The notes beneath the pieces were generated by a model, which saw nothing but the letters and a program-made list of their open reading frames with translations, had not been told where the DNA came from and searched no databases. A program made the position numbers and the translations under genes. A stretch of 64,000 nt of DNA from Isochrysis galbana. Taxonomy: Eukaryota; Haptophyta; Isochrysidales; Isochrysidaceae. The stretch lies in contig CM030937.1 in assembly GCA_018136815.1 (NCBI GenBank), forward strand, positions 1,290,253-1,354,252, read 5' to 3'. Shown in pieces: positions 11,146 through 22,308 of this stretch (position 1 is its first letter; each line of letters starts with the position of its first letter).

Positions 11146-13249
11146 ATGAAGTTGAAGCCGCCGGCGGGCAAGCGCGGACGCCAGATGGCACCGCGCCAAA
11201 GCGTAGAGCCCAAAGTATCCCCGGCCACCCGCGTGCATCAATTCCCAAATCATTCTTTGTCCGCAGAAACGGGAAAGCTTTTTTGCAAATGCTGCAAGGA
11301 TGAGCTGTCCCTAATTAATAATAATTAAGTCGAGCATCAGCACGCACGTCAAGTCGAAGGCCCACCTTGGCAACTGGGAGAAGTACAACGCGAAGAGGGC
11401 AAAAGACGAGACGACCAAAATGTTCCTGGAGGAGCACTTTGCGTGCAACCCTGACGAAGCCGGAGGCACAATCCCATTGGATACCCAGGTCTTCCGCTAC
11501 AAAATGGTGGAGTGCTTCTTGAAGAACGGTGTCCCACTGCAGAAGATGGACGGCATGAGGGAGATGTTAGAGTACGGCGGCAAGCACTCTTTGACTGCGT
11601 GTGAACACCTAAGGTTGTTCATCCCCAAGATTGAAGCGCAAGAACTTGATCGCGTCCGAGGCGAAATTGCTGGCCAATACCTGAGTATCTCTTTCGATGG
11701 CACATCTCGCTTAGGTGAGTGTATCAATGTCACGGCACGTTACATTCCGGTCGATTTCAGTGAGATTAGGTGCCGCTTGTTGGCCTTCAAGACGCACGCT
11801 AAGCATCTAAGCGGTGAAGAGCTCTTCCTAGCCGTGAGTGATATCATCCATCAAGACATGAAGATTCCAAGAGGAAATCTCGTAGGTATCACGCGTGACA
11901 GTTGCTCTACAAACGGTGTAGCATGCCGCAATCTCTTACAGCTATACCCCAACGCATTGGATTTGTTGTGTGTATCTCACACTCTTCAACATACAGGCCA
12001 ACATTTCGCTCTCGATGCCTTGGAAGAGTTCTTGGGCCCATGGCTAGTGCTAAATTCTCACACTACGGCGGCGAATAGCCTTTGGCACGAAGTGACAGGG
12101 CGTGCGATGAAGGGCTTCTCCAATACTCGTTGGTGGTCGCGCTGGGAGGTGGCGAAGGACATAGGCGCAAACTTCCATTGTCTAGACGCTTTCTTGAGTC
12201 AATTGGCCGTGCGTGGCATTGGAGGCGCAACGACATCCGCATTAAGGCACACCTACGCTTCTCGCTCGGTGGATTTGCAGCTCGAGCTCGCAGCATTAAT
12301 GCACATGGAGGTGTGTGCATGCATTTGTTGAGGCTTCCGCACCCTTGTTTCACCAACTCTGCTTGCGCGCATTGTGTCTCACTCACTCGCGTCTCGCGCG
12401 TAGGTGTTGTGTTCTACGACATACAAATTGGAGGGAGATGGCCTCGAGATACTCCAAGCGTATGACATGCTTGAGGCGATCGTCGAGAAAGGCCGCCACC
12501 TGGGCAAAGATGCGGCACATCTACCAAACCTAGCGGCCTTGCTCCGGGCGAAGAAGAAGATCCAGGTTGGGCTTCCCATCCTCGAGTGGTATGAAGCTCC
12601 GTACAACGCGTGGTTCTCAGGTAAGGTTTCAAGGGTATCAAACAACAAGTGGCAGGTAAAGTACGACGCCGATGATTCTGTATCGGAGATCACAGATATC
12701 AATGTCCTGCGCAACATGATCGACGTCCTGAAGCTGCCACAATGGCAAGAAAACGTGGCAAAGGTCAAGGTCGGCTTTGAATACCTCGAGAAACGCTTGA
12801 CGGACCAATGCGCTTCTCCATATCATTGCGAAAAGCAGCACAAAGCCTTGGGATTGCTCAGGGCCTTCAACCCAGCGTTCGCTCAAGCACAAGTGGACGA
12901 GGCCTTTGTTCGAGATGTGACGGCACTCCCTATGTATCGGCACCTGAATTGCACTGACCAACTTATAAACGAATTACCAACATATGTAGCGGCCGCAAGG
13001 GGCTTCAAGGTTGTCGATCATGGAGACGGTTGTGCAACTACCTCTTCCATCTTGGGCTGGTGGAGGGCAAACAGCGCAACTCTTCCCGGTTGGTCGCGTG
13101 CCGCACGAATTGCTTTTTGTTTGTCACCTAATTCCGCGTCATGCGAGCGTGTATTTTCTTTGTTGAAGTGCATGTTTGGAGACTTACAAATGAGTTCGTT
13201 GTCTGATCAATTGCAGTGTGCCTTGATGCTCCGGTACAACAAACGCTAA
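11146..13249 (+). pseudogene. hAT transposase, near-complete, one frameshift
   Basis: Exon 1 runs from 11146 to 12310 and exon 2 from 12404 to 13249, with a 93-nt GT..AG intron (12311-12403). A 10-nt AT-rich insertion (AATAATAATT, about 11317-11326) in the BED finger breaks the frame between KLFCKCCKDELSL and KSSISTHVKSKAH; without it the finger reads through. Then follow the first Asp (SFDGTSRLGECIN), the second (TRDSCSTNGVACRN), LCVSHTLQHTG, TRWWSRWEVAKD, STYKLEGDGLEIL-type text across the intron, a Tudor-like stretch (APYNAWFSGKVS to WQVKYDADDS), KQHKALGLLRAFNP, and the C-terminal dimerisation/Glu block LSPNSASCERVFSLLKCMF. The length fits a full hAT transposase. Apart from the frameshift it looks recent. 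Its closest relative in the window is the copy at 61805. Confidence 0.8.
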
Positions 13250-13718
13250 TACTAATTAATAAATAATGAATTGTTATGTTATGCTAACTAAGATCCTACA
13301 CAGCGCCTCTCACGGCGCCGCGACAAGTAAATATCACCTAAGAGGCCCGCCAAGCCCCAGCCCAATACACTAGGGCTCATGTAGTGCACAAGGCCCGACC
13401 CCCCAACACCGAAAAAGGACAAAGGAATGAGGAATGAGGGGGGGAGTTGAGAGTTGAGGGTTGAGGGGTGTGGGTAAGGAGGAGGGCGCTGGAGCTAGTA
13501 GCAGCCGGGTATAATGTGCGGTAGCTAGTAGCGGAAAGAATCAAGATACTGCTATGTTATATGTTATACTGAGATTGCTATCGAAATATGAATTTTGAAT
13601 GAGTTTTTAGTTTTTATAAGCGAAATATTTGCGAAATTTGGGGGTGCGAGCACGAAATATTTGCGAAATAAAAAACGAAATTTGGGCGGGGCCGAAACGA
13701 AATTCTGGCCTGGCCCTA
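13250..13718. mobile_element. 3' end of the hAT element at 11146
   Basis: After the transposase stop the sequence becomes AT-rich with repeated GCGAAAT and CGAAATTTGGG motifs (13620-13690) and ends in CTGGCCTGGCCCTA (13718). The same terminal pattern (CCAGGCCCTA) ends the hAT elements at 41250 and 63944. The corresponding 5' end and target duplication were not found, so the element has lost its left end or been joined there to the gypsy relic. Confidence 0.6.
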
Positions 13719-14280
13719 CCGTCCTCGCCCTCGCTCAAGCCCGCCTGCCCGCCTTCCTCTGCTGACGGGCTTCAGCCCGTCAGCGTCTCCGAAGTCGTCT
13801 CTTCAGCCGCGCCTGCCGCCGGCTTGCCACCCTCCTCATTGCCCTCAGGCCCTATGGGCCATCCCAATTCGTCAGAGGCCAGCATCGCCGAACTCGCCGG
13901 GGTCGTACCCAGCACCGTACACCTCAGTGGTCTCTCGATGGGGCAGAGAGGGGCCTGTGAGGGAGCGCGTGCCCACATGCCTCCTGCTCATGAGCCCTCA
14001 CAGTTGCAGTCCGTCGCCTCGCTTCGACTCTATTACCTAAACGGAATATTTTTCGTAATACTGGAAGCGCCAATATTGGAGCTGCACTTTTTTTGCCCCT
14101 TTGCTCATCTATTCGCGTGTAGATGGCCGACTATATGGAATGTAGGCCCACCCAGCTGTGACGAAGGATGTCCCTGAGACTCCCCTGAGAGCTGGGGGGC
14201 TGGGGTTGACGCTGTAGGGAGCAGTTGAGACTTTTCGAGGCGGAAGCGCCAATTTTGGCGCTTCGGCAGTAAGGAGTTAA
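13719..14280. mobile_element. Second piggyBac-like terminus and flanking DNA
   Basis: A 13719-14030 stretch has no recognised feature. At 14062-14280 are three copies of GAAGCGCCAA; two form a palindrome (GAAGCGCCAATTTTGGCGCT, 14242 onward). Reading inward from TTAA (14277-14280) on the minus strand gives CTCCTTACTGCCGAAGCG, closely related to the end at 3947. No transposase is adjacent, so this looks like a non-autonomous copy or solo end. Confidence 0.45.
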
Positions 14281-14617
14281 TCTTCTTGTGTTTTACATAG
14301 ATGCCTATTTGAAAATATCTGGGGCGCCATCCTCCAGAGGTACAATATTCTTCCTGTTTGGCCCCATACAATAGAACTCAACTCAGACACTTCCTTTGAA
14401 AATATCTGAGGAGTCCTCCTACCGTCTCTGTCTGCCGTGCCTCGCTCTCTTTTCCTTCAGTTCCTCTTCTTCTTCTTCTTCTTCTTCCTCCCGCCTCCCC
14501 TCTCTCCTCTCTCCTGTCCTCTCTCTCCTCTCCTCTTTCCCCCCTCCGCCCCCACCCCCCCCACCCCCCGCGTACCGGTACTTCCCCTCGTCGCGCCGGC
14601 GCCGGCGGCGCCTCTCT

Positions 14618-14689
<72 letters not shown>

Positions 14690-14785
14690 TCGCTCTCTCC
14701 CCCCCCCCCCCCCCTCCTCCCCCGCCCCTCTCCCTCTCCCCCCCTCTCCCTCTCTCTCCCTCTCCCCCCCCCCCCCCGGGCCGGG
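14281..14785. repeat. CT microsatellite and C-rich 5' region of CLASP
   Basis: The 5' leader of the CLASP gene is pyrimidine-rich. It contains an almost pure (CT)n run from about 14611 to 14688 followed by C-rich sequence to 14780. Long open frames across it encode only Ser-Leu or Arg-Glu repeats and are artefacts of the microsatellite. Confidence 0.7.
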
Positions 14786-17700
14786 ATGATCGAGGAGGAC
14801 GAAGAGGCCCTCGGCCACATCATCGCGGGCGCCCACTCCAAGGAGGCGCGAGAGCGCCACCAGGCCATCAGCGCCGCGCGTGCCTTTATCGAGGGCCACC
14901 ACGCCTCCCTCGAGGCCGCCGCTGGGTCACTCGCTGCCGCTCTCGTCCCTGCGCTCTCGGACGCCAACCCGAAGGTGGCGCAGGGGTCGCTCGAGCTACT
15001 CTGCACACTGGTCGACCAGCTAGGCGCCGCCTTCGCACCCTACCTCGCAGCCCTCTGGAGCCCGCTGCTCGAGCGGCTTGGAGACGCAAAGGCGGGCGTG
15101 AGGGAGCGCGCGATCGACCTGGCGGTCGGCGCCGGGACGCACGCTGTGCCGGCCGCCGAGGCACTAGAGCAGCTCCGGCCAGGCTTCGATCACCGCAACT
15201 GGCGCGTCCGGGAGTCCACTCTGCTCGTCCTCGCGCGCACGCTTGCCGCCCATGAAGAGGGCTCGAGCGGGCTTCCACTCAAGCCGCTCGTGCCTCTTGC
15301 CGCCAGGTTGCTCGAGGACGGCCAACCCTCGGTGCGGGAGGCAGCAGCGCTCGCGCTTGAAAACTCTTACCGGCATTGCGGCGACGCGCTCATCAGCGAT
15401 GTGCAGAAGCTCGACATCCGGCCGGCGGTTCTGCGCCACATGCTCTCACGATTGGGGCTCAGAGAGGACGAAGAGCCGCGCGCCAACGTAGGGCTAAGCG
15501 TGGGCGGGCTCACCTCATCTTCCTTTGTTGGCAGCGCGCCCTCCGGCTCGAGCGCGCCTAGTCGTGGCAGCTCGCATCCGCCGTCGCCGCCCACCGCTGT
15601 CGTGCGGCAGGGCAGCGGGTCGTGTGCCCGGCGAGCTGGAAGCTGGGGGGCTGCCTCGGACGGCAGCGATGGCACGTCCACCAGCTTGGGTGGCGCATCG
15701 GCAGAAGACGGCGCTGTGAAGGCCGTGCGCGTCTACTCCGACCGCGAGCTAAGTCGGGAGCTCACGACGATTGTGGAGCAGTTGCGCAACGAGTCGGACT
15801 GGTCGGTGCGACAGAAGGCGTTGGTGAGGCTGCGGGCTCTGGTGGCGGGCGGAGCGTGCGAACTCGACAGTTGGGCAGACGGGCTGAAGACGTTGAGGGA
15901 GCCGTTCATCGCACAGGTGGGCGCGCCGCTTGTTCCTCACGCTAGTACCGCACGTGCATGGCCGGCCTATCCGGGCCTGTCTAGGCTCGCCGGACTCGCC
16001 TTCCCCTGCGCTCCACCGCCTCGAAGCACGTTCGACCTGGGATGCCTGCCCCTTCCTTACGACAGATCACAGAGCTTCGATCTTCACTGGTCAAGGAGTC
16101 GTGCCGCGCTCTCGAGGGCATCGCCCTCGCAATGCGCGGCGGCTTCGAGCCCTTCGTTGATGCGTTCCTGCCGCCGCTCATGAAGAACACGGTGGTGACG
16201 ATCGCCGTGATCTCACAGTCCTCGCACACGGCGATAGTGACCATCCTCCTGGCGTCGCCTACGCCAAAGGCAATGCCCAAGCTGCTGGGAGGTCTAACCG
16301 ATCGATCGGCGACGCTGCGGACGAGGTGAGCTGAGTACTTTACCTAGCGAATCCCGTGATCAAGCGCGCTCCATCTATCGTCGAGCCTGCCATGGGCCCC
16401 GCCCACTCTGGCTACCGCCTCGCCCGCTCACCACGGTGTCTATCGCGCTGACAATCCCATCAGGTGCGCCGAATATATGACGCGACTCCTTTACCGCTTA
16501 CCGGTTGCCGCCGAGGGCGAGCGTTCCGTCCTCGAGAAACACTTAGAGGCCATCGCCATTGCGCTTCGCCCGGCCTTGTCGGATGCGCTCTCCGAGGTCC
16601 GATCCCACGCGAGAGCTGCATACTGGGCCTTCTCGCGGCATGCACCTTCTCGCGCCGCCAAGCTACTCTCCTCTCTTGACGCGCCGACGCAGAAGATGAC
16701 GCTTGAGGAGCGGCCGCATTCAGATGCGGCATTCGAGCAGCACCTTGCGCAGCACGGGCATTTGCCACCGGCTCAAGCGGCCGCGCTCCTCGCCTCACGC
16801 CATCCCGGCCGCGCCAACTCTCCAGCACTGCCGCACACCGGGGCCCATTCCCTCACCCGCGCCAATTCCACCCCGGACCTGGCGTCGGCTGCAGCCGCAC
16901 CGGCGGTGCCACTTGTGAGCGAGGTCCCCGGGATCCGGGGCCCTGGCGGAGCCTATCCCGACGGTGGAAAGCCGCCGCGAAATGGTGCGCCTAGTCTGGG
17001 GGGCGCTAGACGCGTATCATCGGGGCGGTCCCTGGCTGATCGGGGAGGCAATGCCCGCCGCCCGCCTGCTCATCCTAGTGCGCAAGGCGGCGGCGGAGGC
17101 GGACTACCGGGGGGCGGCGGTGGCAAAGCGGTGGTAAAGCGGCCGGCTTCCGTCTCACTGGCTGGCGATGCTGGGTACCGTGGAGAGACGAAAGCGCCTC
17201 CCGGTGGGAACCATGCCGATGCAGAGCGTTCCGGCCTCGCGCATCGTGCGCCAGTTCTAGTGGGGGAAGACGAGGGCATCGAGAGCACGAGAGCGTCTGG
17301 TACGGGGGAGGGTAGCGCTGCCGGCGGTGGCATGTCGTCAGAGTCTCCTTCGAATCTACTCAGCGGCCTTTCCTCACCCGTATGGTCCGTGCGGGTGGCG
17401 TCGTGCGCTGGATTGCGAGCAATCATCGCCGGGGAGCGCATAGTGGAGGTGGCACCGCTACTGGAGCGGTTAGCGACCGCTAGCCTTGAGAGGCTCAACG
17501 ACCCACACCACAAGGTAGAGCAGCCCGAGCGAGATGTACCGCCTCGCTTCCCGCTCATGCTGCACCGAGCAAGCATGGCTAGACTCAGCACGGCACATCG
17601 AACGGGCCCGGCACGGGCCACTATGCCTTTCTTGGGCTATCAGCAGTAAACACCAACTTCACCTCTGCATGCCGCGCCAAGGTTGGCCAACTCCCCACTT

Positions 17701-20212
17701 CCACCCCATCTACTTTTCTGGTGCAGGTTGTCCAAGCCGCCCTTCTCCTCGTTCGCGACACACTGCTCGCCTTCCCCAGCGCCTACGACGCCCTCGCCGA
17801 GAGGCTTCTGCCGCCGCTCCTATCTCGTCTTCACGAGGCGCGAACGACCATTCGAGACGCAGCGGGCGAAGCGATCGATACACTAGCCGATTCGATGCCA
17901 CCAGAGGTGCGTTCGTCCGCCTGAATGATCAAGTTGGAGGCTGTTAGGGCCCTTCCCGGTCGGCATCCCCGCAAATTCGGGTCGTTCCCGGTCGCATCCT
18001 CGGAAAGGCACACCCAGGATGCACGTGGCATGGCAAGACGATGGTCAAGCCCATATCTGTCGAAGCTGCCCGTTGGTCCGGCTCCTGCGCTATCAGCTCA
18101 TCGCCCATCCCGTGCAGGTCCTCTTCCCACTTCTTCTCCGATCACTGGACGTTCAAACACCTCGTGTGCGCGAGGCGGCTCTCGACATGATCGCTACCTA
18201 CGCACCTTCCGCTACCTCACACCTCTCTGCGCCAACAACCATGCGCCCCGCACTCGTCAAGGTGGTCAAATTGCTCGGGGAGAAGGGGGCTGAGATACGT
18301 CGCGCGGCAATCGACGCCGTCCATGCTCTCCACGGGGCGGCGCCTGGAGTCTTTGTTGCACAGGTTGGTACCACACGCCACCCGCACACCCTGCTCTTAC
18401 CTTGCGCGGTCGTTGCGGCTCCGGCTTCGCTGGCTCGGAGTGATCGCGGGCGTGCATTCCTACTCGAACGCATCCCACAGCCAGCGTCCATTTTCGCCAC
18501 CGCAGGCTGCTGTGCTGCCCATCGCCACTCAAAATTCTCTCCGGATCGCGGTCGCGCCCTCGGCCCCAGAACTTGCGACGCAGCTTGCGGCACTCCAGAA
18601 GCCACGACGCCCAATCGGTCGCCCCGTCGAGGTCGAGGTCGAACCACCCACCACCGCCAACGCTGTCGAGAGCGCCAACTACACAGCACGCAACACGCAA
18701 TCTCGTCCTGAGACGTTGGGACACCCGACCTCCTGTCATCACGCTGCTACCGAGGCTGCTGCCTATTCAGACACGACGAATGGGAAGGATTCGTCCATGC
18801 CGCGTGCAAGAACGCGGCGCGCAGCAAGCCCGCGCGTCTCCGGCAGGTGTGGCGCAGCTACCGGTGTGGAAGGAACAGCATCTGAGACGGCCCTCTCTCA
18901 CTTTGACCCATCGGACGACTGGCTTGCCGTGATGCCATCGGTTCTGCGGCAGCTACAGGCGGGTCAGCCGACGCTAGCTCAGAGGCAAGCCCTCGTACGC
19001 ATGCACCAGATCGTGTTGGGGGTGCAGGTGCGCTACGTCCCGAATTCTTGGATTCGCCCATCCGCACTCGTCGTGCTCGTCTGCCTTCGTGTTCAGCTTG
19101 AACCCCAATCAATCACATCAACATCCTCTCCCCCCCTCCGGATCGCCCTAGGCCGACGACCCTGTGTGGCTGCGCCACTTCGAGCATTGCCTCGAAGCTG
19201 CCCTTCGTGCGCTCGCCCACGAGGAGAATTCGATGCGTGAACTGGCCCTGGCATGTATCAAGGTGAGGCCATTCTTTAGCGGGTGCTGAAGCTCGGTGTG
19301 TCATAGTTGCCACCACCTTGGAGACTTCCTCAAAGCCTCCGCTGAAGTACCTTTGTCGGCCCAGGCTCGGTCGCCTAATATCACATCACCTACTCGTCGC
19401 GCCCTTCTCAGGATATGCTGCGCTCTCACGCCAAGCGTTTTGGCGCGTTCACCGAACACGTATTGCTCCGCCTCCTAGGCTGCTCGCGCGACGCGACGCG
19501 CGAGATTGCCGCTGCCGCAGAGGAGGCCCTCGAGAGACTAATTTCCATCTCTGATCCACACCGGTGCGAATGATGATGGAGATGGTTTGGTGGCAGGTTT
19601 CAGGAGGATGGGGGGGTTGCCATGGTGAAAACATGGCCATCTTGCAACCAAGTGCCAGCTGCCCAAGGCCCACGAGTGGCGTGCCGATACGAAAGCACCA
19701 ACAAACTTAATCATGTGGATGCGCTTGCCCTCCCACTCCAGGTGCATTGCTGTTCTCGTCCCCTTCGTCATGAAGGAGCCCCCTCCGACCTTGCAGCTCG
19801 CGATCTCCTTGCAGTCCCGCCTCGTCGGTCGCTTCTCACAAATACAATTACTCGCTATTCTACCGCAGCTCCTGCCGCCATTGTTCGAGGTGCCCACCCA
19901 CCCCACCCCACCCCTAGCCTGCGCTCCCAGCCGATCACAGCCGCCGTGCTGCATGCGGGGCCGCTTCACTCTCAGTGAACAAACACTTCTTGAGACACGT
20001 ACCCATGACTGGACACTCAGGCTTTCAAGAATTCTCACGCGGATGTTCGCAAGGCAGTCGTTTTCTGCCTAGTCGACATGTACCTAGTACTTGGCGAGCA
20101 GCTCACACCTCATCTCGCAGCACTGTCAACCTCGCAACTTAAGCTCGTGACCATATATATCAACAAGACGACAAAGGCCAGAGCGGACCGGCTTGACGCT
20201 AATCACCTTTGA
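14786..20212 (+). CDS. CLASP-family TOG-domain microtubule-associated protein
   Basis: CLASP proteins bind tubulin with TOG domains and stabilise microtubules at plus ends, kinetochores and the cell cortex. Ten exons join without a frame break into 1330 aa: 14786-15916, 16066-16325, 16464-17514, 17727-17906, 18118-18363, 18506-19027, 19152-19262, 19412-19563, 19742-19889 and 20021-20212. The start is MIEEDEEALGHIIAGAHS, after the CT tract. HEAT-repeat arrays lie at about residues 1-210 (TOG-like; LVPALSDANPKVAQGSLELL), 300-540 (ELTTIVEQLRNESDWSVRQK, the TOG2 position), 730-910 (LLSRLHEARTTIRDAAGEAI) and in the last 300 residues. They are separated by Ser/Gly/Pro-rich linkers, as is usual for CLASP. 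The C-terminal block (ADVRKAVVFCLVDMYLVLGE then LKLVTIYINKT) is the CLASP signature. Length matches the family (about 1300-1500 aa). All introns are GT..AG, 113-213 nt. Confidence 0.88.
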
Positions 20213-20835
20213 TGGTGTTGAGCCGTGAGCTTCACCATGTCGCCATATGCCCCCTGCGAGTGGCCACAACCAATACACACAATAGCAATCCGCAGGGTTT
20301 CAAAGAGTCACTTCGATGCAATAGACCTACTCAGAGACGCAAATCTAGTTCCCCAGGTTTGCTAGTGCATCGGATGGATGAATTCAACGCCCCTTTGAGC
20401 TGGCACAACAGCGTTTCCTGCTTGATGTACCCATTTGTTAATTTTCGACCCACTTTTGTTTCCTACTCTTCCGGTTCCATTTGCCAACGCGCTTGGTTCG
20501 ATGTTGCTTCCCGTGCTTCCTCTGATGACATGATTGCACGTATTGTTTGCAATCATCGTGCGAGCAACAATACATGCGCGGTTGTGGCTTATTTGCTCTC
20601 GCCTTGTGCTCAACGAGCCGAAGCTGAGTCGCGCGCGGCCGTGGTCAACTCTCCTGCGACCAACACGTCCAAAGCGCTTTCTGCCACAAGGACACGATCT
20701 AGCTACTCCACACAAGTCACAAGTAAAAATTCTTAATAGTCTCACCGCACACGCGGCCGTGGACCCTCTACTTTCTGCACTCACGCAGCAAAACTTTCTA
20801 CACCCCCACTCTCCCGGCCCTTTCCCCCCCGCCAT
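20213..20835. other. Intergenic downstream of CLASP
   Basis: No gene is supported. Open frames on both strands overlap and lack recognisable motifs. The final 100 bp becomes C-rich before the dispersed repeat. Confidence 0.3.
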
Positions 20836-21300
20836 CAGGCGACTCCCCCCGTGCACTACTAGAGGGATAGGGGAAAAGGGCTTAGATTTGGTCGGTGGCC
20901 CGCGCCCCCCCCCGGTGATCCGTTCCCCCCTTCCTCCTATGCCTACCGGGCTGGCGGCGTCCTCAGTCCCGACTTCTCCTGTAAACAGGTGCGGGACTTA
21001 CATATTTTCCGGTGAGCGGAGCCCTCGCTCCGCCCACCCCCTTCTCCGCGCTCTCTCTCCCCTCTCCTGCAGGCACGCGCGATGGCGATGGCGCGATGGC
21101 GCGCCTGCGGCAGGCCTGCAGCTGCCTCTGAATAAAAAAAAATTCCAACTGGGAAGATGCGCACCTGCACTGAGCCGCTGGCCGATGCCGCACGCCGACG
21201 CAGGTGAAGACGCAGGTGAAGATGTCCCAACAAGCCCTGCAGAGACCCCGGCAGAGCCCAGGGGCGGGCGGGCGGGTCATCTGAGCGCCCCGGTTGCATT
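20836..21300. repeat. Dispersed repeat family A, copy 1
   Basis: The stretch beginning GACTCCCCCCGTGCACTACT and continuing through GGTGATCCGTTCCCCCCTTC and CTCCGCCCACCCCCTTCTCC to GATGGCGCGCCTGC (about 21115) matches 46620-46915 almost throughout. After that, ATTCCAACTGGGAAG (about 21141) matches, inverted, 55699-55714 near another fragment of the family. No coding capacity or clear terminal structure was recognised. Confidence 0.65.
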
Positions 21301-21483
21301 CATGGTCATGTCTGGGGCCTAGGCTCCTTCAGACGGCGAAGGGGTAGCGTTGCGCACTCCCGGGGTTGCTGGAGTGCTGCAGCGACAAACTGCGAGGATG
21401 CTGGGGTGCCCCCACGGTTCCCGACCGCCTCTGCGTCCAGAGTTCCCCCGCGGAAAGAGTGAACGCACGGCGTGCACCTTCCT

Positions 21484-21870
21484 GGAAGTTGCTATGCGCA
21501 CGCACGGCGCCCCCGCGGGGGAGCCGATGCACATCGCGCCGTGCCCACGCACGGCGTGCACAATGTGATTGCAAGTCATCACACGTGCTGCGCAACTAAA
21601 CATCTCTTATATACTTTACGTGATTGTGGGCCTTAGGGGAAAAAATTGACATGCGCACGCACGGCGCCCCCGCGGGGGGGGGGGCGATGCACGGCGCACG
21701 GCGTGCACAATGATTGCAAGTCATCACACGTGCTGCGTAACGAAACATCTCTTATATGGCTACTTTACGTGAATGTGGGCCTTAGGGGGAAAAGTTGACA
21801 TGCGCACGCACGGCGCCCCCGCAGGGGGGCGATGCACATCGCGCCGTGCCCATAATTACAAGTAATCACA
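21484..21870. repeat. ~150-bp tandem repeat, about 2.5 units
   Basis: Units start near 21494, 21651 and 21800 with TGCGCACGCACGGCGCCCCC. Each continues through GATGCAC..CGTGC, TGATTGCAAGTCATCACACG, AACATCTCTTATAT and TGTGGGCCTTAGGGG. The last unit is truncated. Adjacent units differ by small indels in the C/G runs. It resembles a short satellite and is not coding. Confidence 0.75.
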
Positions 21871-22308
21871 ATCGAAAAGCGCCGACACGGCGCCCTCCGG
21901 GGGGGACACGCGTCGCGGGAAGCAGGGAATGTTACGCTAGTCTACATCTAATTTTAAAATAACAACTGTGGACATTCGATCGCTCAATTCGACTCATGTC
22001 CCACAATTGACGGAACGACACCTCGTACCTTGGTTACGAAAAAGAGATTGCTCCAATCGAAATTGTCGCTTACTAGACCTGTGATTCCTGCTGCCGTCTG
22101 CTGCCCGCACGTCGCATCATGTACTTGGAAAGTACATGGTGGAGGTAGAGCACAAGCAAGTGAGAGGAGGAATCATACTGTGCTTTGGATCTAAGGAGAC
22201 CCGTCGGGAAGTCGTTGCAGGCGCCGCGGCATGCACTATTCCGGCACATCCGAGCAATCTCGCCAGCTACGGCATAAGGAGCGTACGAATAAGTATTCTT
22301 TAGCAACA

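Noticed and set aside
21494-21860. CRISPR-like array
   Set aside because: Units are about 150 bp and nearly identical throughout, without spacers; the genome is eukaryotic.
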